A stretch of DNA of 64,000 bases from Eubacterium sp. CAG:274 (GCA_000432155.1 FR888489.1:1-64000), one strand, 5' to 3'. Counted from the stretch's first letter, positions 43,503 through 51,013 are shown. Translations and numbers: made by a program. The notes: generated by a model from the sequence alone, not told the origin.

Positions 43503-43883
43503 ATGAGAGTAGACCCAGAGTTGACATATCAAGACTATAAGGATGGATTAATAGTTGCATTTAATCGTTTAGGGAAAAAAGGTTGGGAAAAAACTGAAAA
43601 TATTACTGATTATTTGACTGATGAAGATAATGACCTTTTGGTTAAAGATAGTACATCATTAGCTATATGGATAGTAACCATCGGGGAATATGAAGTAAGA
43701 CACGATATTTTAGAAGAACGAGTTCATACCGAGTTATGTTATCACATTCCTAGATTTTTAGACGGCTTATATGATGATGACTTAACAAAAGAAGAACATA
43801 AGCAAATGCAAGAAGATGTAGATTATATATTATCTAAAATTGAATTGTATGAAGTTCATCCTGTAGATGACGATGAGGAATAG
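43503..43883 (+). CDS. Imm3-like small acidic protein (possible orphan immunity)
   Basis: A 126-residue acidic cytoplasmic protein. The pattern LAIWIVTIGEYEVRHDIL followed by LTKEEHKQMQEDVDYILSKIEL resembles the Imm3 family of polymorphic-toxin immunity proteins, though I judge this from memory of the pattern only. There is no toxin gene beside it. It has a GGGAAGGG site and its own terminator, 30 bp after the permease gene. Confidence 0.55.
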   Translation: MRVDPELTYQDYKDGLIVAFNRLGKKGWEKTENITDYLTDEDNDLLVKDSTSLAIWIVTIGEYEVRHDILEERVHTELCYHIPRFLDGLYDDDLTKEEHKQMQEDVDYILSKIELYEVHPVDDDEE

Positions 43884-43933
43884 CTGTTATATTAATGGTT
43901 AAGGCTTAAAAGTGAATATATGAAGTATAGTAA

Positions 43934-43972
43934 GAAGTGTAAAGTATTAAATGTAGTACTTTACACTTTTTT
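43934..43972 (+). terminator. Terminator
   Basis: AGTGTAAAGTA and TACTTTACACT form an 11-bp stem followed by seven T residues. It closes the YibE/ABC/Imm3-like transcript. Confidence 0.88.
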
Positions 43973-43979
43973 TAATGAA

Positions 43980-44178
43980 CCGAAAGATAAATCGGACACA
44001 CGAAGTGTGGCTTTCAACAAAGTTGAAAGTTCTGACCAATGAATCGGAAAGATAAATCGGATGATTTAACTTGTTAAGTCGCAAATTAAGGTCGTTAATT
44101 TGGTCTGATTGGAAGTCCGTAAACAAATGAGAAGTAACAAATAAAAATTGTGATAAACAATCCTCATTTGTGGTTTAC
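43980..44178. repeat. Modular hairpin element
   Basis: A dense array of dyads: CCGAAAGATAAATCGG at 43980 and a near-copy at 44044-44061; CACAC/GTGTG (43997-44009); TTTCAAC/GTTGAAA (about 44012-44028); GATTTAAC/GTTAAGTC (44063-44080); AAATTAA/TTAATTT; and a terminal pair 44119-44131 with 44163-44178. GACCAA and TTGGTC, and CGGAC and GTCCG, allow long-range outer pairing. No protein is encoded. The core also appears at 8-25, so this is probably a dispersed non-autonomous repeat. Confidence 0.6.
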
Positions 44179-44196
44179 ATAAAAATATATAGTAGA

Positions 44197-44224
44197 CAAA
44201 AAAAGAGAAGGTAAAAACCTTCTC
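44197..44224 (-). terminator. Original terminator of the tRNA operon, now displaced
   Basis: On the minus strand GAGAAGG and CCTTCTC form a 7-bp stem followed by seven T residues, directly after the tRNA fragment at 44229-44267. It would have ended the tRNA operon before the element integrated. Confidence 0.75.
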
Positions 44225-44228
44225 AACT

Positions 44229-44267
44229 TAGCTAGGCTAGCAGGATTCGAACCTGCGGATGACGGAA
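44229..44267 (-). pseudogene. tRNA-Gln 3' fragment, attachment repeat (left)
   Basis: Thirty-nine bases identical to 48840-48878, which form the 3' part of the intact tRNA-Gln(CTG). Identity stops abruptly at 44268. This is the leftover of the original tRNA gene and marks the left junction of the integrated element. Confidence 0.92.
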
Positions 44268-44370
44268 ACGATAAAGTAAAATTATATATTATAAGCTATG
44301 TTAAATATAGGCTTAAGTACTAATGTTTTAGATACTTTAACACAATATTTTTTGTAGTATAGAAATACTT

Positions 44371-44401
44371 TGGGGCTAAAATGGGGCTAAATGGGGTTAA
44401 A
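44371..44401. repeat. Integrase arm-type sites, left
   Basis: Three direct repeats: TGGGGCTAAA at 44371-44380 and 44382-44391, then TGGGGTTAAA at 44392-44401. A 24-bp block (44367-44390) is repeated exactly at 48773-48796 near the right end. Such repeats are bound by the N-terminal arm-binding domain of this integrase type. The last overlaps the integrase stop codon. Confidence 0.7.
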
Positions 44402-45560
44402 ATATATCATTTAATTTGGCAACAGCTTTTTGTTTATCGTCATCAAGTATGTGGGCGTATATTTTGGTTATTTCAGTTGAACTATGGCCAAGTAATTCAG
44501 CTATAACCTCTATAGATACCCCACGCCTTATTAACTGGGTGGCGTATGTATGCCTTAAACTGTGAAAGTCCCTTTCCCTGATATTGTTTCTATTAAGCAT
44601 ACGCTTATAAGACCTGAGCAACGCCCTAGCGTCAATATATGATAGTTGATTATTACTAAAAACAAATAAATCATCATTAAAAGAACGCCCAAGGGTTTTA
44701 GCCCTATCTATTATGATTTTTTGCTGATTTTTTAGGACTATTGCGAGGTTTTTAGGTATTGGTATAGTCCTTATGCTGTGTTTACTTTTGGGTGTCTGTA
44801 AGGCTGTTACGAGGTTTCTTGTGCCATTTGCTTTTATGTCACTATATGTTTTTAGTGTTTGGCTTACTGTTATGGTTAGATTATCAAAGTCTATATGTTT
44901 CCATTGTAGCCCCAATAATTCCCCTTGCCTCATTCCAGTACCAAGAGCGACCAGTATTAAGTTTTCGTGTATATAGCCCGTAAGGGCTTTTTTTAATTGT
45001 TTTATTTCATCGTCAGTATATACATCTAGTTTTCTATCTTTTGTCAATTCCCCTGCATTTGATGGAATAGTGGTTCCTTTTAAGGGACTTTTTATTATAT
45101 AGTCCTGTTCTATAGCAAAAGAAAAAAAGTTTCTAAGTAAGCTGTTAAGGGTACGGATAGAAGCTGATGTACACCCCATATCAAATAAATCATTGTAAAA
45201 TCGCTGTATTACCACCGTTTTTACATCTGTTAGTCTAAGGCTTGCTATTGGATAGGGTTGTATATATTTTCTATAAATGCCCTCATATCGGCTGAATGTG
45301 GAGGGCTTTATATTCTCCGATACCCTCTTGAAGTCATATAGCCAGGAGTGCATTAGGTCACCTAAAGACGCCTTGTCAAAATCAACATTAAGCCCTAGTT
45401 TTAATTGATTAAGGTATTCGTCACGCTTTTGTTCAGCCTCTTTTTTATTCTTACCATAAAATGATTTTCTAATACGACTTCCGTCAGGCTTTTTTCCAAC
45501 ATCAGCCCTTATTCTGTAATAATCTTTACCATTTATAGTTGAATTGGTTTTGTTAGCCAT
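44397..45560 (-). CDS. int: Tyrosine recombinase / phage integrase
   Basis: A 387-residue integrase. An AP2-like arm-binding domain (residues of about 8-50, DYYRIRADVGKKPDGSRIRK) and an SAM-like core-binding domain (60-160) precede the catalytic domain with R211 (LGTGMRQGELLGLQW), H333 and R336 (FHSLRHTYATQL), H359 (LLGHSS) and nucleophile Y368 (KIYAHI). All catalytic positions are intact. It should recombine the 39-bp tRNA-Gln core sites. Confidence 0.96.
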   Translation of the reverse strand: MANKTNSTINGKDYYRIRADVGKKPDGSRIRKSFYGKNKKEAEQKRDEYLNQLKLGLNVDFDKASLGDLMHSWLYDFKRVSENIKPSTFSRYEGIYRKYIQPYPIASLRLTDVKTVVIQRFYNDLFDMGCTSASIRTLNSLLRNFFSFAIEQDYIIKSPLKGTTIPSNAGELTKDRKLDVYTDDEIKQLKKALTGYIHENLILVALGTGMRQGELLGLQWKHIDFDNLTITVSQTLKTYSDIKANGTRNLVTALQTPKSKHSIRTIPIPKNLAIVLKNQQKIIIDRAKTLGRSFNDDLFVFSNNQLSYIDARALLRSYKRMLNRNNIRERDFHSLRHTYATQLIRRGVSIEVIAELLGHSSTEITKIYAHILDDDKQKAVAKLNDIF

Positions 45561-45633
45561 TCAATCACCCTTTCTAGTTTTTCAGAAAAAAATGAAAAAA
45601 GTTATCTATTACTCAAAAATGAGTAACAACATA

Positions 45634-46122
45634 TTATCTATGGTTTTGTTTATAGTTACAGAGTGTGCTGATAATCGCCATTATAAAAGAATCGAAATTG
45701 TTTTGGGTTTTATCATATATATCTACAAAATCGTCAATGTTTAATATAAATGATGTATCGTCAAAATAGATTTCATATTCTAAAGGGGTTTTATTATTTG
45801 TGTATTTTACAACTTTGTAATTAATACCAATTCTGTTGAATGCCTGTAAAATAAATTGTATTTGGTTTGTTATTTTATTATTTTCTTCTATTGTATCCTT
45901 AATTATATTTTTTATTTGGTTAAATTGTGGGATTGAATCTTTTAGGTCCAATATATCAATACCTAGAACATCAGCCAACTTTAATTGTACATTAATAGGA
46001 GGAATTCGGGTTCCTGCCTCATAATTAATTAAAGCATTCCTAGAAATTCCCACTTTTTTTGCTAATTCTATCTGGGTTAGATTTTTCTTTTTGCGTTCTT
46101 GTTTAATTATATCACCTGTCAT
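45634..46122 (-). CDS. XRE/CI-like repressor
   Basis: A 162-residue protein with an N-terminal XRE helix-turn-helix (IIKQERKKKNLTQIELAKKVGISRNALINYEAGTRIPP) and a C-terminal part of about 95 residues without a visible LexA-type protease site, so induction may use a satellite-style antirepressor rather than RecA cleavage (inference). It is divergent from the Cro-like gene over a shared operator region. Confidence 0.87.
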   Translation of the reverse strand: MTGDIIKQERKKKNLTQIELAKKVGISRNALINYEAGTRIPPINVQLKLADVLGIDILDLKDSIPQFNQIKNIIKDTIEENNKITNQIQFILQAFNRIGINYKVVKYTNNKTPLEYEIYFDDTSFILNIDDFVDIYDKTQNNFDSFIMAIISTLCNYKQNHR

Positions 46123-46142
46123 TATATCACCTCATAATAATG

Positions 46143-46246
46143 ATTTTAACATAGTAAGTAAACATTGTAAACATTTTTCAGAAAATGTTTATAAAAAGTG
46201 TTGACAATGTTTACGCTGTGTGCTATTATGTCATTGTAAAGTTTAC
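46143..46246. promoter_or_regulatory. Divergent promoter and operator switch
   Basis: Leftward TTTACA (46171-46166) and TAAAAT (46148-46143), 17 bp apart, serve the repressor. Rightward TTGACA (46201-46206) and TATTAT (46224-46229), 17 bp apart, serve the Cro-like gene. GTAAAC half-sites recur at 46158-46163 and 46167-46172, inverted GTTTAC at 46209-46214, and a palindrome GTAAAGTTTAC at 46236-46246. Several overlap promoter elements, as in a CI/Cro switch. Confidence 0.8.
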
Positions 46247-46272
46247 GATGTGTACTTAAAGGAGGCGATAAA

Positions 46273-46467
46273 ATGAAAATAGATACTGTGAAATTAATTA
46301 CAACTATGTATAAAAAAGGAATAAAGACCGGTGAGGTTGTGAAAAAGAGTGGTTTATCAAGAAGCACAATTTCAGCCGTAAGAGGTGGCAAGACTTGTAC
46401 ACTTGATACAGCCGTAAAGATTGCAAATGCTTTAGATATTCCAGTAAATGAATTAATAGAGGGATAG
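46273..46467 (+). CDS. Small XRE regulator, Cro-like
   Basis: A 64-residue helix-turn-helix protein (GEVVKKSGLSRSTISAVRGGKTCTLDTAVKIANALDI, read as two segments). It is almost only a DNA-binding domain, like Cro. GGAGGCG site; first rightward gene of the element. Confidence 0.85.
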   Translation: MKIDTVKLITTMYKKGIKTGEVVKKSGLSRSTISAVRGGKTCTLDTAVKIANALDIPVNELIEG

Positions 46468-46476
46468 GTGGTCAAT

Positions 46477-46683
46477 ATGGTTAAAACAAGTACAAGCGAC
46501 CGATTTGAAAAGGCTTTAACTGACCTATTGCAGGTTATTAATGACGATATTGTCAATGTAGAATTTGACTATATAAATGAAGATGTTATTGTAACTTATA
46601 CTTTAGGTAGTAAGGTCAAAGTAAATGTAAATGGTGATAGTGACAATGCAGTTGTTGTTGATGTATTTGAAAAGATTTTTTAA
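46477..46683 (+). CDS. Small protein of unknown function
   Basis: A 68-residue protein (start MVKTSTSDRFEKALTDLL), mixed alpha/beta, with a strand-rich valine-rich C-terminal half (DVIVTYTLGSKVKVNVNG). No family recognised. The ATG at 46477 is preferred to the upstream GTG because AGGTGG sits 7 bp before it. Confidence 0.6.
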   Translation: MVKTSTSDRFEKALTDLLQVINDDIVNVEFDYINEDVIVTYTLGSKVKVNVNGDSDNAVVVDVFEKIF

Positions 46684-46695
46684 GGAGGGATAAAA

Positions 46696-46944
46696 ATGCA
46701 AATTATGACGACCAAGCAATATGCAGTATACTATAAAAAGATTACAGGGTTATATATCAGCCCTGAAAGTGTAGCCCACTTGTGCCGTAAAGGTGAATTA
46801 AATGCTTATAAGGAGCCTGAGGGTAAACAATGGTTAATTAAAGTTGATAATGTAGCCGTTCCACCTGATGAATTTAAAACTCTTGAAAATAAGTATATAA
46901 AAGCACAAGCGACCCTAGAGAATATAGGGAAAATGTTAGGGTAG
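46696..46944 (+). CDS. Putative excisionase / small HTH protein
   Basis: An 82-residue protein whose core TTKQYAVYYKKITGLYISPE and CRKGELNAYKEPEGKQWLIK fits the winged-helix excisionase/MerR-like HTH pattern (helix, then a wing with KxxGxxxW). A C-terminal helix follows. Its position behind the Cro-like gene also suits an Xis or a replication-initiation helper. AAGGAGGG site. Confidence 0.55.
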   Translation: MQIMTTKQYAVYYKKITGLYISPESVAHLCRKGELNAYKEPEGKQWLIKVDNVAVPPDEFKTLENKYIKAQATLENIGKMLG

Positions 46945-46952
46945 GTGATTAG

Positions 46953-48140
46953 GTGGATTATGATATTTTTAAAATATGTAAAAATGCACTCCCTGACCTG
47001 CTAAAGAACGACCAAGAGGGTAACAGTAAATACATATTTGTTGTTGATGTGTTTAGTGTTGCTGAAATGCTATTGACTTGTGGATATGGTGTTATATTTA
47101 TTGAAAATGATCAACAATTAAGGGAAATAACCACAATATTTAACAGTAACTATTGGTCAAGTAATAGTATTGTTATAGGCTGTTGCACAAAAAATGTAAA
47201 TGATACTATTGGCAATTCCCTAGGTAGTAGGGCTTATATTTCAACTGGTTGGAAGATATATAATAATAAAAAAGAGTATTATTCGCTTAATACTGACGAT
47301 TTAAAGCCTATAGTTGAAAGGTTTGTAAACAGCCTCAACATCAATACTCCAACCCTAGTATATGATAGTGTGACAGGGTTAATAAACCCAAAAGAAACAG
47401 GTTACAGGGAAGTTGCTGAGTATGTTATACAGAAGTATGACATTGTTATTATAGATGATGAGCCTAGAAAAAGGAAAAGCGGGCGAGTATACGAACCATT
47501 TACCCCCGACAGCAATAATGCTACACTTATAGGAGAGTTAAACAACTCTACTAGACACTATAGGAATGAAGTATTTGAGTATATTATAACCCTAGCACCA
47601 AAGGCAACATTTACAAAGGAATGTATACCTTTTATTAACGGGGTATATAACCTAAAAGAACAGAAACTAGAGGAGTATAACAATAATATGTATTTTAGTT
47701 ACTGTTTGCCTCATAATTACAGCCAAGACGCACTATCAAATGAAGTTAGTGGAAAAATAGCTGATGACTTTTTTTTCAACATAGCTTGTGATGATTATGC
47801 TGTTTATACACTCTTATTGGATATAATAGCATATTGTTTCATAGAGGGCAACCCGTGGCAAAAGACCTTTTTTATCTATGGTACAGGTGGTAATGGTAAA
47901 GGTGTATTTTTTGAGCTATTGTCTAAGATTTTTGGAAAAGACAAGGTTGAATTTAAGACCTGGGAGGAATTAGGGAAACCGCAAGGGCGATTATCAATTA
48001 TGGATAAAATGGTTGTTTTATGTAACGATATAAACGATACCTATGTAAAAGAACCACAAGCCTTGAAAACATTAACAAGTTGTGAGCCACAGACAGTTGC
48101 CGAGCTGAGAGAAACAAGGCTAGGCGAAAAATGGGGCTAA
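46953..48140 (+). pseudogene. Truncated SF3 primase-helicase (D5/P4 type)
   Basis: A 395-codon frame (GTG start) with the D5_N-type region and the SF3 helicase Walker A (FIYGTGGNGKGVFFELLSKI), followed by Walker B-like KMVVLCNDIND. After LKTLTSCEPQTV the sequence departs from the family: motif C and the C-terminal winged helix are missing, and the frame ends 13 codons later in ELRETRLGEKWG. The last bases instead belong, in another frame, to an HNH endonuclease. The gene is therefore probably a 3'-truncated remnant, and replication by it is doubtful. Confidence 0.8.
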
Positions 48141-48262
48141 AAGTAGGTGACCCAAGAGAGGTAGACCACATAAAGCCATTAAGTAAAGGTGGTAGTAACT
48201 CTAAAAGTAATTTAAGGGTTGTATCACGAAAAACCAATAGACAAAAAGGTAATAAATATTAA
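48131..48262 (+). pseudogene. HNH endonuclease C-terminal fragment
   Basis: Forty-three codons from ATG 48131 encode the catalytic end of a phage-type HNH endonuclease (DPREVDHIKPLSKGG, then NLRVVSRKTNRQKG). The same frame continues upstream as basic HNH-like sequence (ERNKARRKMGLK) before a stop codon at about 48083, but the N-terminal CxxC part is absent. It overlaps the primase 3' end by 10 bp. Confidence 0.75.
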
Positions 48263-48275
48263 GGAGGTTGATAGA

Positions 48276-48560
48276 ATGAAAGAAATAGGAAAATTACAAG
48301 AAAGGATAAAACAACTACAAATAAAAACAGCTGTCGGACTTTTTGCCTTAATAATCCCGTCTATTGATGACGGATATGAAGCTACTTGTAGCCTTACAAA
48401 AAAAGGAGATAAAATAGACTATAAGGATGCTAGTTTTTTTAGTAGAAAAGAGGCTAACAACTGGGTGGATAGTATTATCAATGAATATAATATACCTGAC
48501 GAAAAAGTAACAAGAGTAAATATAATAGGTTTTAATGAGGAGTGCGGGGCTGATGGCTAA
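48276..48560 (+). CDS. Hypothetical element protein
   Basis: A 94-residue protein with an N-terminal coiled segment (IGKLQERIKQLQIKT), then strands. No family recognised. AAGGAGG directly precedes the ATG at 48276; its 3' end overlaps the next gene by 8 bp. Confidence 0.65.
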   Translation: MKEIGKLQERIKQLQIKTAVGLFALIIPSIDDGYEATCSLTKKGDKIDYKDASFFSRKEANNWVDSIINEYNIPDEKVTRVNIIGFNEECGADG

Positions 48561-48768
48561 GTTACATTTTAGATTTAAAACCCCTAAAGATATAAGAAAT
48601 AGTATAGCAAGGGTCAATAATATGGTAGCTAATGGCGAAATGGATACTAAGATTGCCAATGCTATAATATGTGGTTGTAATACACTATTAGGAAGTATAA
48701 GGGTTGACGAACAGCAAAAACAAATTGAAGAATTAAGGAATATTGTGAATGAGTTAGAGAGGGGATAA
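48553..48768 (+). CDS. Small phage-type protein of unknown function
   Basis: A 71-residue helical protein (FKTPKDIRNSIARVNNMVANGE; C-terminal coiled coil RVDEQQKQIEELRNIVNEL). Similar small proteins lie near HNH and terminase genes in phages, which suits the HNH remnant here, but the role is unknown. AGGAG lies 10 bp before the ATG at 48553; an upstream ATG at 48535 is the alternative. Confidence 0.65.
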   Translation: MAKLHFRFKTPKDIRNSIARVNNMVANGEMDTKIANAIICGCNTLLGSIRVDEQQKQIEELRNIVNELERG

Positions 48769-48772
48769 TAAA

Positions 48773-48796
48773 ACTTTGGGGCTAAAATGGGGCTAA
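48773..48796. repeat. Integrase arm-type sites, right
   Basis: An exact copy of the 24-bp block at 44367-44390, holding two TGGGGCTAA units. One more unit lies at 48132-48141, inside the primase/HNH junction. Confidence 0.7.
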
Positions 48797-48827
48797 TAAA
48801 AAATGAGAGGGTTCATAAAACCCTCTC
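48795..48827 (-). terminator. Terminator of the tRNA operon supplied by the element
   Basis: On the minus strand GAGAGGG and CCCTCTC pair, followed by ATTTTTTATT. It replaces the displaced terminator at 44197-44224. Confidence 0.75.
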
Positions 48828-48839
48828 AAATACTGATTA

Positions 48840-48878
48840 TAGCTAGGCTAGCAGGATTCGAACCTGCGGATGACGGAA
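48840..48878. repeat. Attachment repeat (right), within tRNA-Gln
   Basis: Thirty-nine bases identical to 44229-44267, covering the 3' half of tRNA-Gln(CTG) from the anticodon stem to just past the discriminator base. Confidence 0.92.
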
Positions 48879-48914
48879 TCAGAATCCGTTGCCTTACCAC
48901 TTGGCGATAGCCCA
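48843..48914 (-). tRNA. tRNA-Gln (CTG)
   Basis: A 72-base cloverleaf: acceptor TGGGCTA/TAGCCTA, anticodon stem ACGGA/TCCGT with loop TTCTGAT (anticodon CTG), and T-arm GCAGGTTCGAATCCTGC. CCA is not encoded. Its 3' half is supplied by the integrated element. Last tRNA of a four-gene operon. Confidence 0.93.
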
Positions 48915-48948
48915 TTATTAAATTATTGATATAAGAGAGACCAAAAAG

Positions 48949-49020
48949 CAGGGCTGGCAGGATTCGAACCTGCGAATGCAGGGATCAAAACCCTGTGCCT
49001 TACCGCTTGGCGACAACCCT
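48949..49020 (-). tRNA. tRNA-Gln (TTG)
   Basis: A 72-base cloverleaf: acceptor AGGGTTG/CAGCCCT, anticodon stem CAGGG/CCCTG with loop TTTTGAT (anticodon TTG), and T-arm GCAGGTTCGAATCCTGC. CCA is not encoded. Confidence 0.94.
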
Positions 49021-49060
49021 ATATCACCGTGCGGGGTCACCACACTATTTAAAAGAAAAG

Positions 49061-49132
49061 AGCGCGAGACGGGATTCGAACCCGCGGCCCTCGCCTTGGC
49101 AAGGCGATGCTCTACCACTGAGCCACTCGCGC
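49061..49132 (-). tRNA. tRNA-Gly (GCC)
   Basis: Acceptor GCGCGAG/CTCGCGC, anticodon stem TCGCC/GGCGA with loop TTGCCAA (anticodon GCC), and T-loop TTCGAAT. The discriminator is T; CCA is not encoded. Confidence 0.94.
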
Positions 49133-49136
49133 ACAA

Positions 49137-49221
49137 TGCAGTCGACGGGACTTGAACCCGTACCCAGTAAACCCAGACTAGATCCTTAGTCTAGCGCGTA
49201 TGCCAATTCCGCCACGACTGC
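49137..49221 (-). tRNA. tRNA-Leu (AAG)
   Basis: An 85-base class II tRNA with a long variable arm. Acceptor GCAGTCG/CGACTGC; anticodon stem CTAGA/TCTAG with loop CTAAGGA, giving anticodon AAG (codon CTT, and CTC/CTA if A34 becomes inosine). Discriminator A and G37 fit leucine. First tRNA of the operon. Confidence 0.9.
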
Positions 49222-49267
49222 ATATTTAGTTGTTTTTGTTTGCTGTAATCACCAGCGAACAAATAAT

Positions 49268-49296
49268 ATTATAATCACACTTTACCGTTTTGTCAA
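49268..49296 (-). promoter_or_regulatory. Promoter of the tRNA operon
   Basis: Consensus TTGACA (49296-49291) and TATAAT (49273-49268) on the minus strand with a 17-bp spacer. Confidence 0.9.
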
Positions 49297-49300
49297 GCAT

Positions 49301-49330
49301 TTTTTTTAATTTTTTTTAATTTTTTTTAAT
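49301..49330. repeat. Tandem T-rich 10-mer
   Basis: Three exact copies of TTTTTTTAAT. The block overlaps the stop codon of the downstream minus-strand gene and lies before the tRNA promoter. It may be slippage-prone; its A-rich minus strand could act as an UP element. Confidence 0.7.
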
Positions 49331-50129
49331 TTAGCATTAAATTCATATAAAATTGAGGCTTTTCTGAATCATAAAAAAGTCCCATACCTATAGGATTTAA
49401 GCCGTTTACAGAGGAAACTTCTGCAAATTTTTCACAATGCAAATTTATTAAAAAATTTATGAAAAATTGGTCGTATTTTTTGTCTTTTGAAATAATTTCT
49501 TGAATTTTTAATGGATGAAGTTCAGAAATAAAAGCATAAGATTGAATAATATTTTTATCTTTTAAGACATAAACTTCTCCACCGAGGGCATTAAACAATT
49601 CAATTTGGTCTTTAAAATAGTCCTCATTTCTTTCTATAAAAAATTCAGAACAGCTATTATATATTTCTGCCATAGATTTTAAATCTTCAATTTTAGCTTT
49701 TTCGACAGTATATTTAAGTTCATTTGTAGATTTCATTACTTTTGTATCTACATAAGACAATGTTTCGTAGCCAAATTTACTATAGTAATTAAAAAGTCCT
49801 TGGTTTGCTGGAATAAGTACAGAGCCTTTTACTCCTCTTGATTTATCAATTTCAAAGGATTTTTTCAATAATTTACCCATTAAGCCCTTTTTTCTATAAT
49901 CAGGGTGGGTAGTGGCACCGTATATGTAAGTAACGGCACCAATACCCTTTAATGTATAAGGCATCATTTGTAACATAGCCACAGGCTTTTCTTCTACATA
50001 GAGAAGTGTGTCTTCATATTTAAAAAAGTTATCAAAAAAATATTTGTTAAAATCTGGTTCTTCCCCAAAGGCTATGTCCCAAAGTTCTTTAATATATGGA
50101 ATATCTTTTTTTTCTGCAAATCTTATCAT
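49326..50129 (-). CDS. GNAT acyltransferase, Eis-like
   Basis: A 267-residue protein with an N-terminal GNAT domain (MIRFAEKKDIPYIKELWDIAFGE; the CoA loop region TTHPDYRKKGLMGKLLKKSF; FNYYSKFGYETLS) and a C-terminal half in the manner of Eis/GNAT-family proteins. The substrate is unknown. It overlaps the DUF2156 gene by 4 bp, implying shared function. Confidence 0.82.
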   Translation of the reverse strand: MIRFAEKKDIPYIKELWDIAFGEEPDFNKYFFDNFFKYEDTLLYVEEKPVAMLQMMPYTLKGIGAVTYIYGATTHPDYRKKGLMGKLLKKSFEIDKSRGVKGSVLIPANQGLFNYYSKFGYETLSYVDTKVMKSTNELKYTVEKAKIEDLKSMAEIYNSCSEFFIERNEDYFKDQIELFNALGGEVYVLKDKNIIQSYAFISELHPLKIQEIISKDKKYDQFFINFLINLHCEKFAEVSSVNGLNPIGMGLFYDSEKPQFYMNLMLN

Positions 50130-51013
50130 ATTAGTGTACCTGAATAAATTTTAGTTATAAATTCTGGGTAGTATGAAAGTTTAGATTTTCTAAGTCCTTC
50201 AATACCCAAATCTTCTTCTCTGTCTATATATTTAACATTCTGACAATTTCTCATAGCAAACTGCTGGTTTATCATTTGATATGAACCAGGAATGTCATAG
50301 TCAGCCTTTTCAATATGTATAATGTACATATCATCAAAAGGTTGACTACCTAATGTTATAGCTATAATTTTGCCATCAAGTCTAATAAGTCCACCTTTTA
50401 TACCTAAATACTTAAAGTTTCTCAATGCTGTAGAGGAGGCACAAAGTTCGCCGAAAAATTGGTTATCGTTTTCACTCCAACATATTTGGTAATCAAAGAA
50501 ATCGTGGATATTATTTTCTGTAAGTTCTTCGTATTCCCATCTACCGTCATATTCCTTTAAAAATTTGTTTATATGGTTTCTCTTGCCATGAAGTTTTTTG
50601 CCTTTAAGAGTAATAAGACTTTGGGCATCATAAACATAATCTCCATTGTCACGCATTTCATCATACTTAAAACGATTAGGAAAAGCTGTTTCCAATTTTT
50701 CTCTTAATTCTTCGTCTAAGTTTATGATTACGCATTTATCTCCATTTGATTCGGCGTGGACAATAAGTTTTTCAACAGCACCTTTAAAATCGCCATTATC
50801 TCCAATGGAAATAGGGGGCATAAAATATTCAATATTGCCGTCACCGGCTACCATAAAAAGAAAACCGTCTTCTTCACAAATTTTTGTTCTATAGTTATGT
50901 GCCCATATGATAATATCCACAGGGGAATAATCACAAATAAATCTATTCTTTTGTGCATAATATTTTTCTATTAAATCCTTGTGTTCAAGGGTTACTGGTT
51001 TAAAATCTAACAT
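50126..51013 (-). CDS. DUF2156 / phosphatidylglycerol lysyltransferase C-terminal-like protein
   Basis: A 295-residue protein with two GNAT-like folds. The pattern ITLKGKKLHGKRNHINKFLKEY with a later GGLIRLDGKIIAITLGSQ and HIEKADYDIPGSYQMINQ marks the DUF2156 family, related to the aminoacyl-transferase part of MprF but without its membrane domain. The acyl donor and target are unknown. First gene of a two-gene unit. Confidence 0.85.
   Translation of the reverse strand: MLDFKPVTLEHKDLIEKYYAQKNRFICDYSPVDIIIWAHNYRTKICEEDGFLFMVAGDGNIEYFMPPISIGDNGDFKGAVEKLIVHAESNGDKCVIINLDEELREKLETAFPNRFKYDEMRDNGDYVYDAQSLITLKGKKLHGKRNHINKFLKEYDGRWEYEELTENNIHDFFDYQICWSENDNQFFGELCASSTALRNFKYLGIKGGLIRLDGKIIAITLGSQPFDDMYIIHIEKADYDIPGSYQMINQQFAMRNCQNVKYIDREEDLGIEGLRKSKLSYYPEFITKIYSGTLI

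Larger units (their letters stand above)
44268..48878. mobile_element. tRNA-integrated element (decayed satellite or prophage)
   Basis: A 4.6-kb insertion in tRNA-Gln bounded by 39-bp direct repeats. The order is integrase (minus), CI-like repressor (minus), then rightward Cro-like regulator, small protein, putative excisionase, SF3 primase-helicase remnant, HNH remnant, and two small proteins. This order fits phage-inducible chromosomal islands and similar satellites. No capsid, terminase, portal or conjugation genes remain. The integrase keeps all catalytic residues, so excision may still occur. Confidence 0.9.

Noticed and set aside
48918..49136. Open frames on both strands across the tRNA cluster
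   Set aside because: They cover tRNA-Gln and tRNA-Gly genes that fold completely; coding potential here is an artefact.
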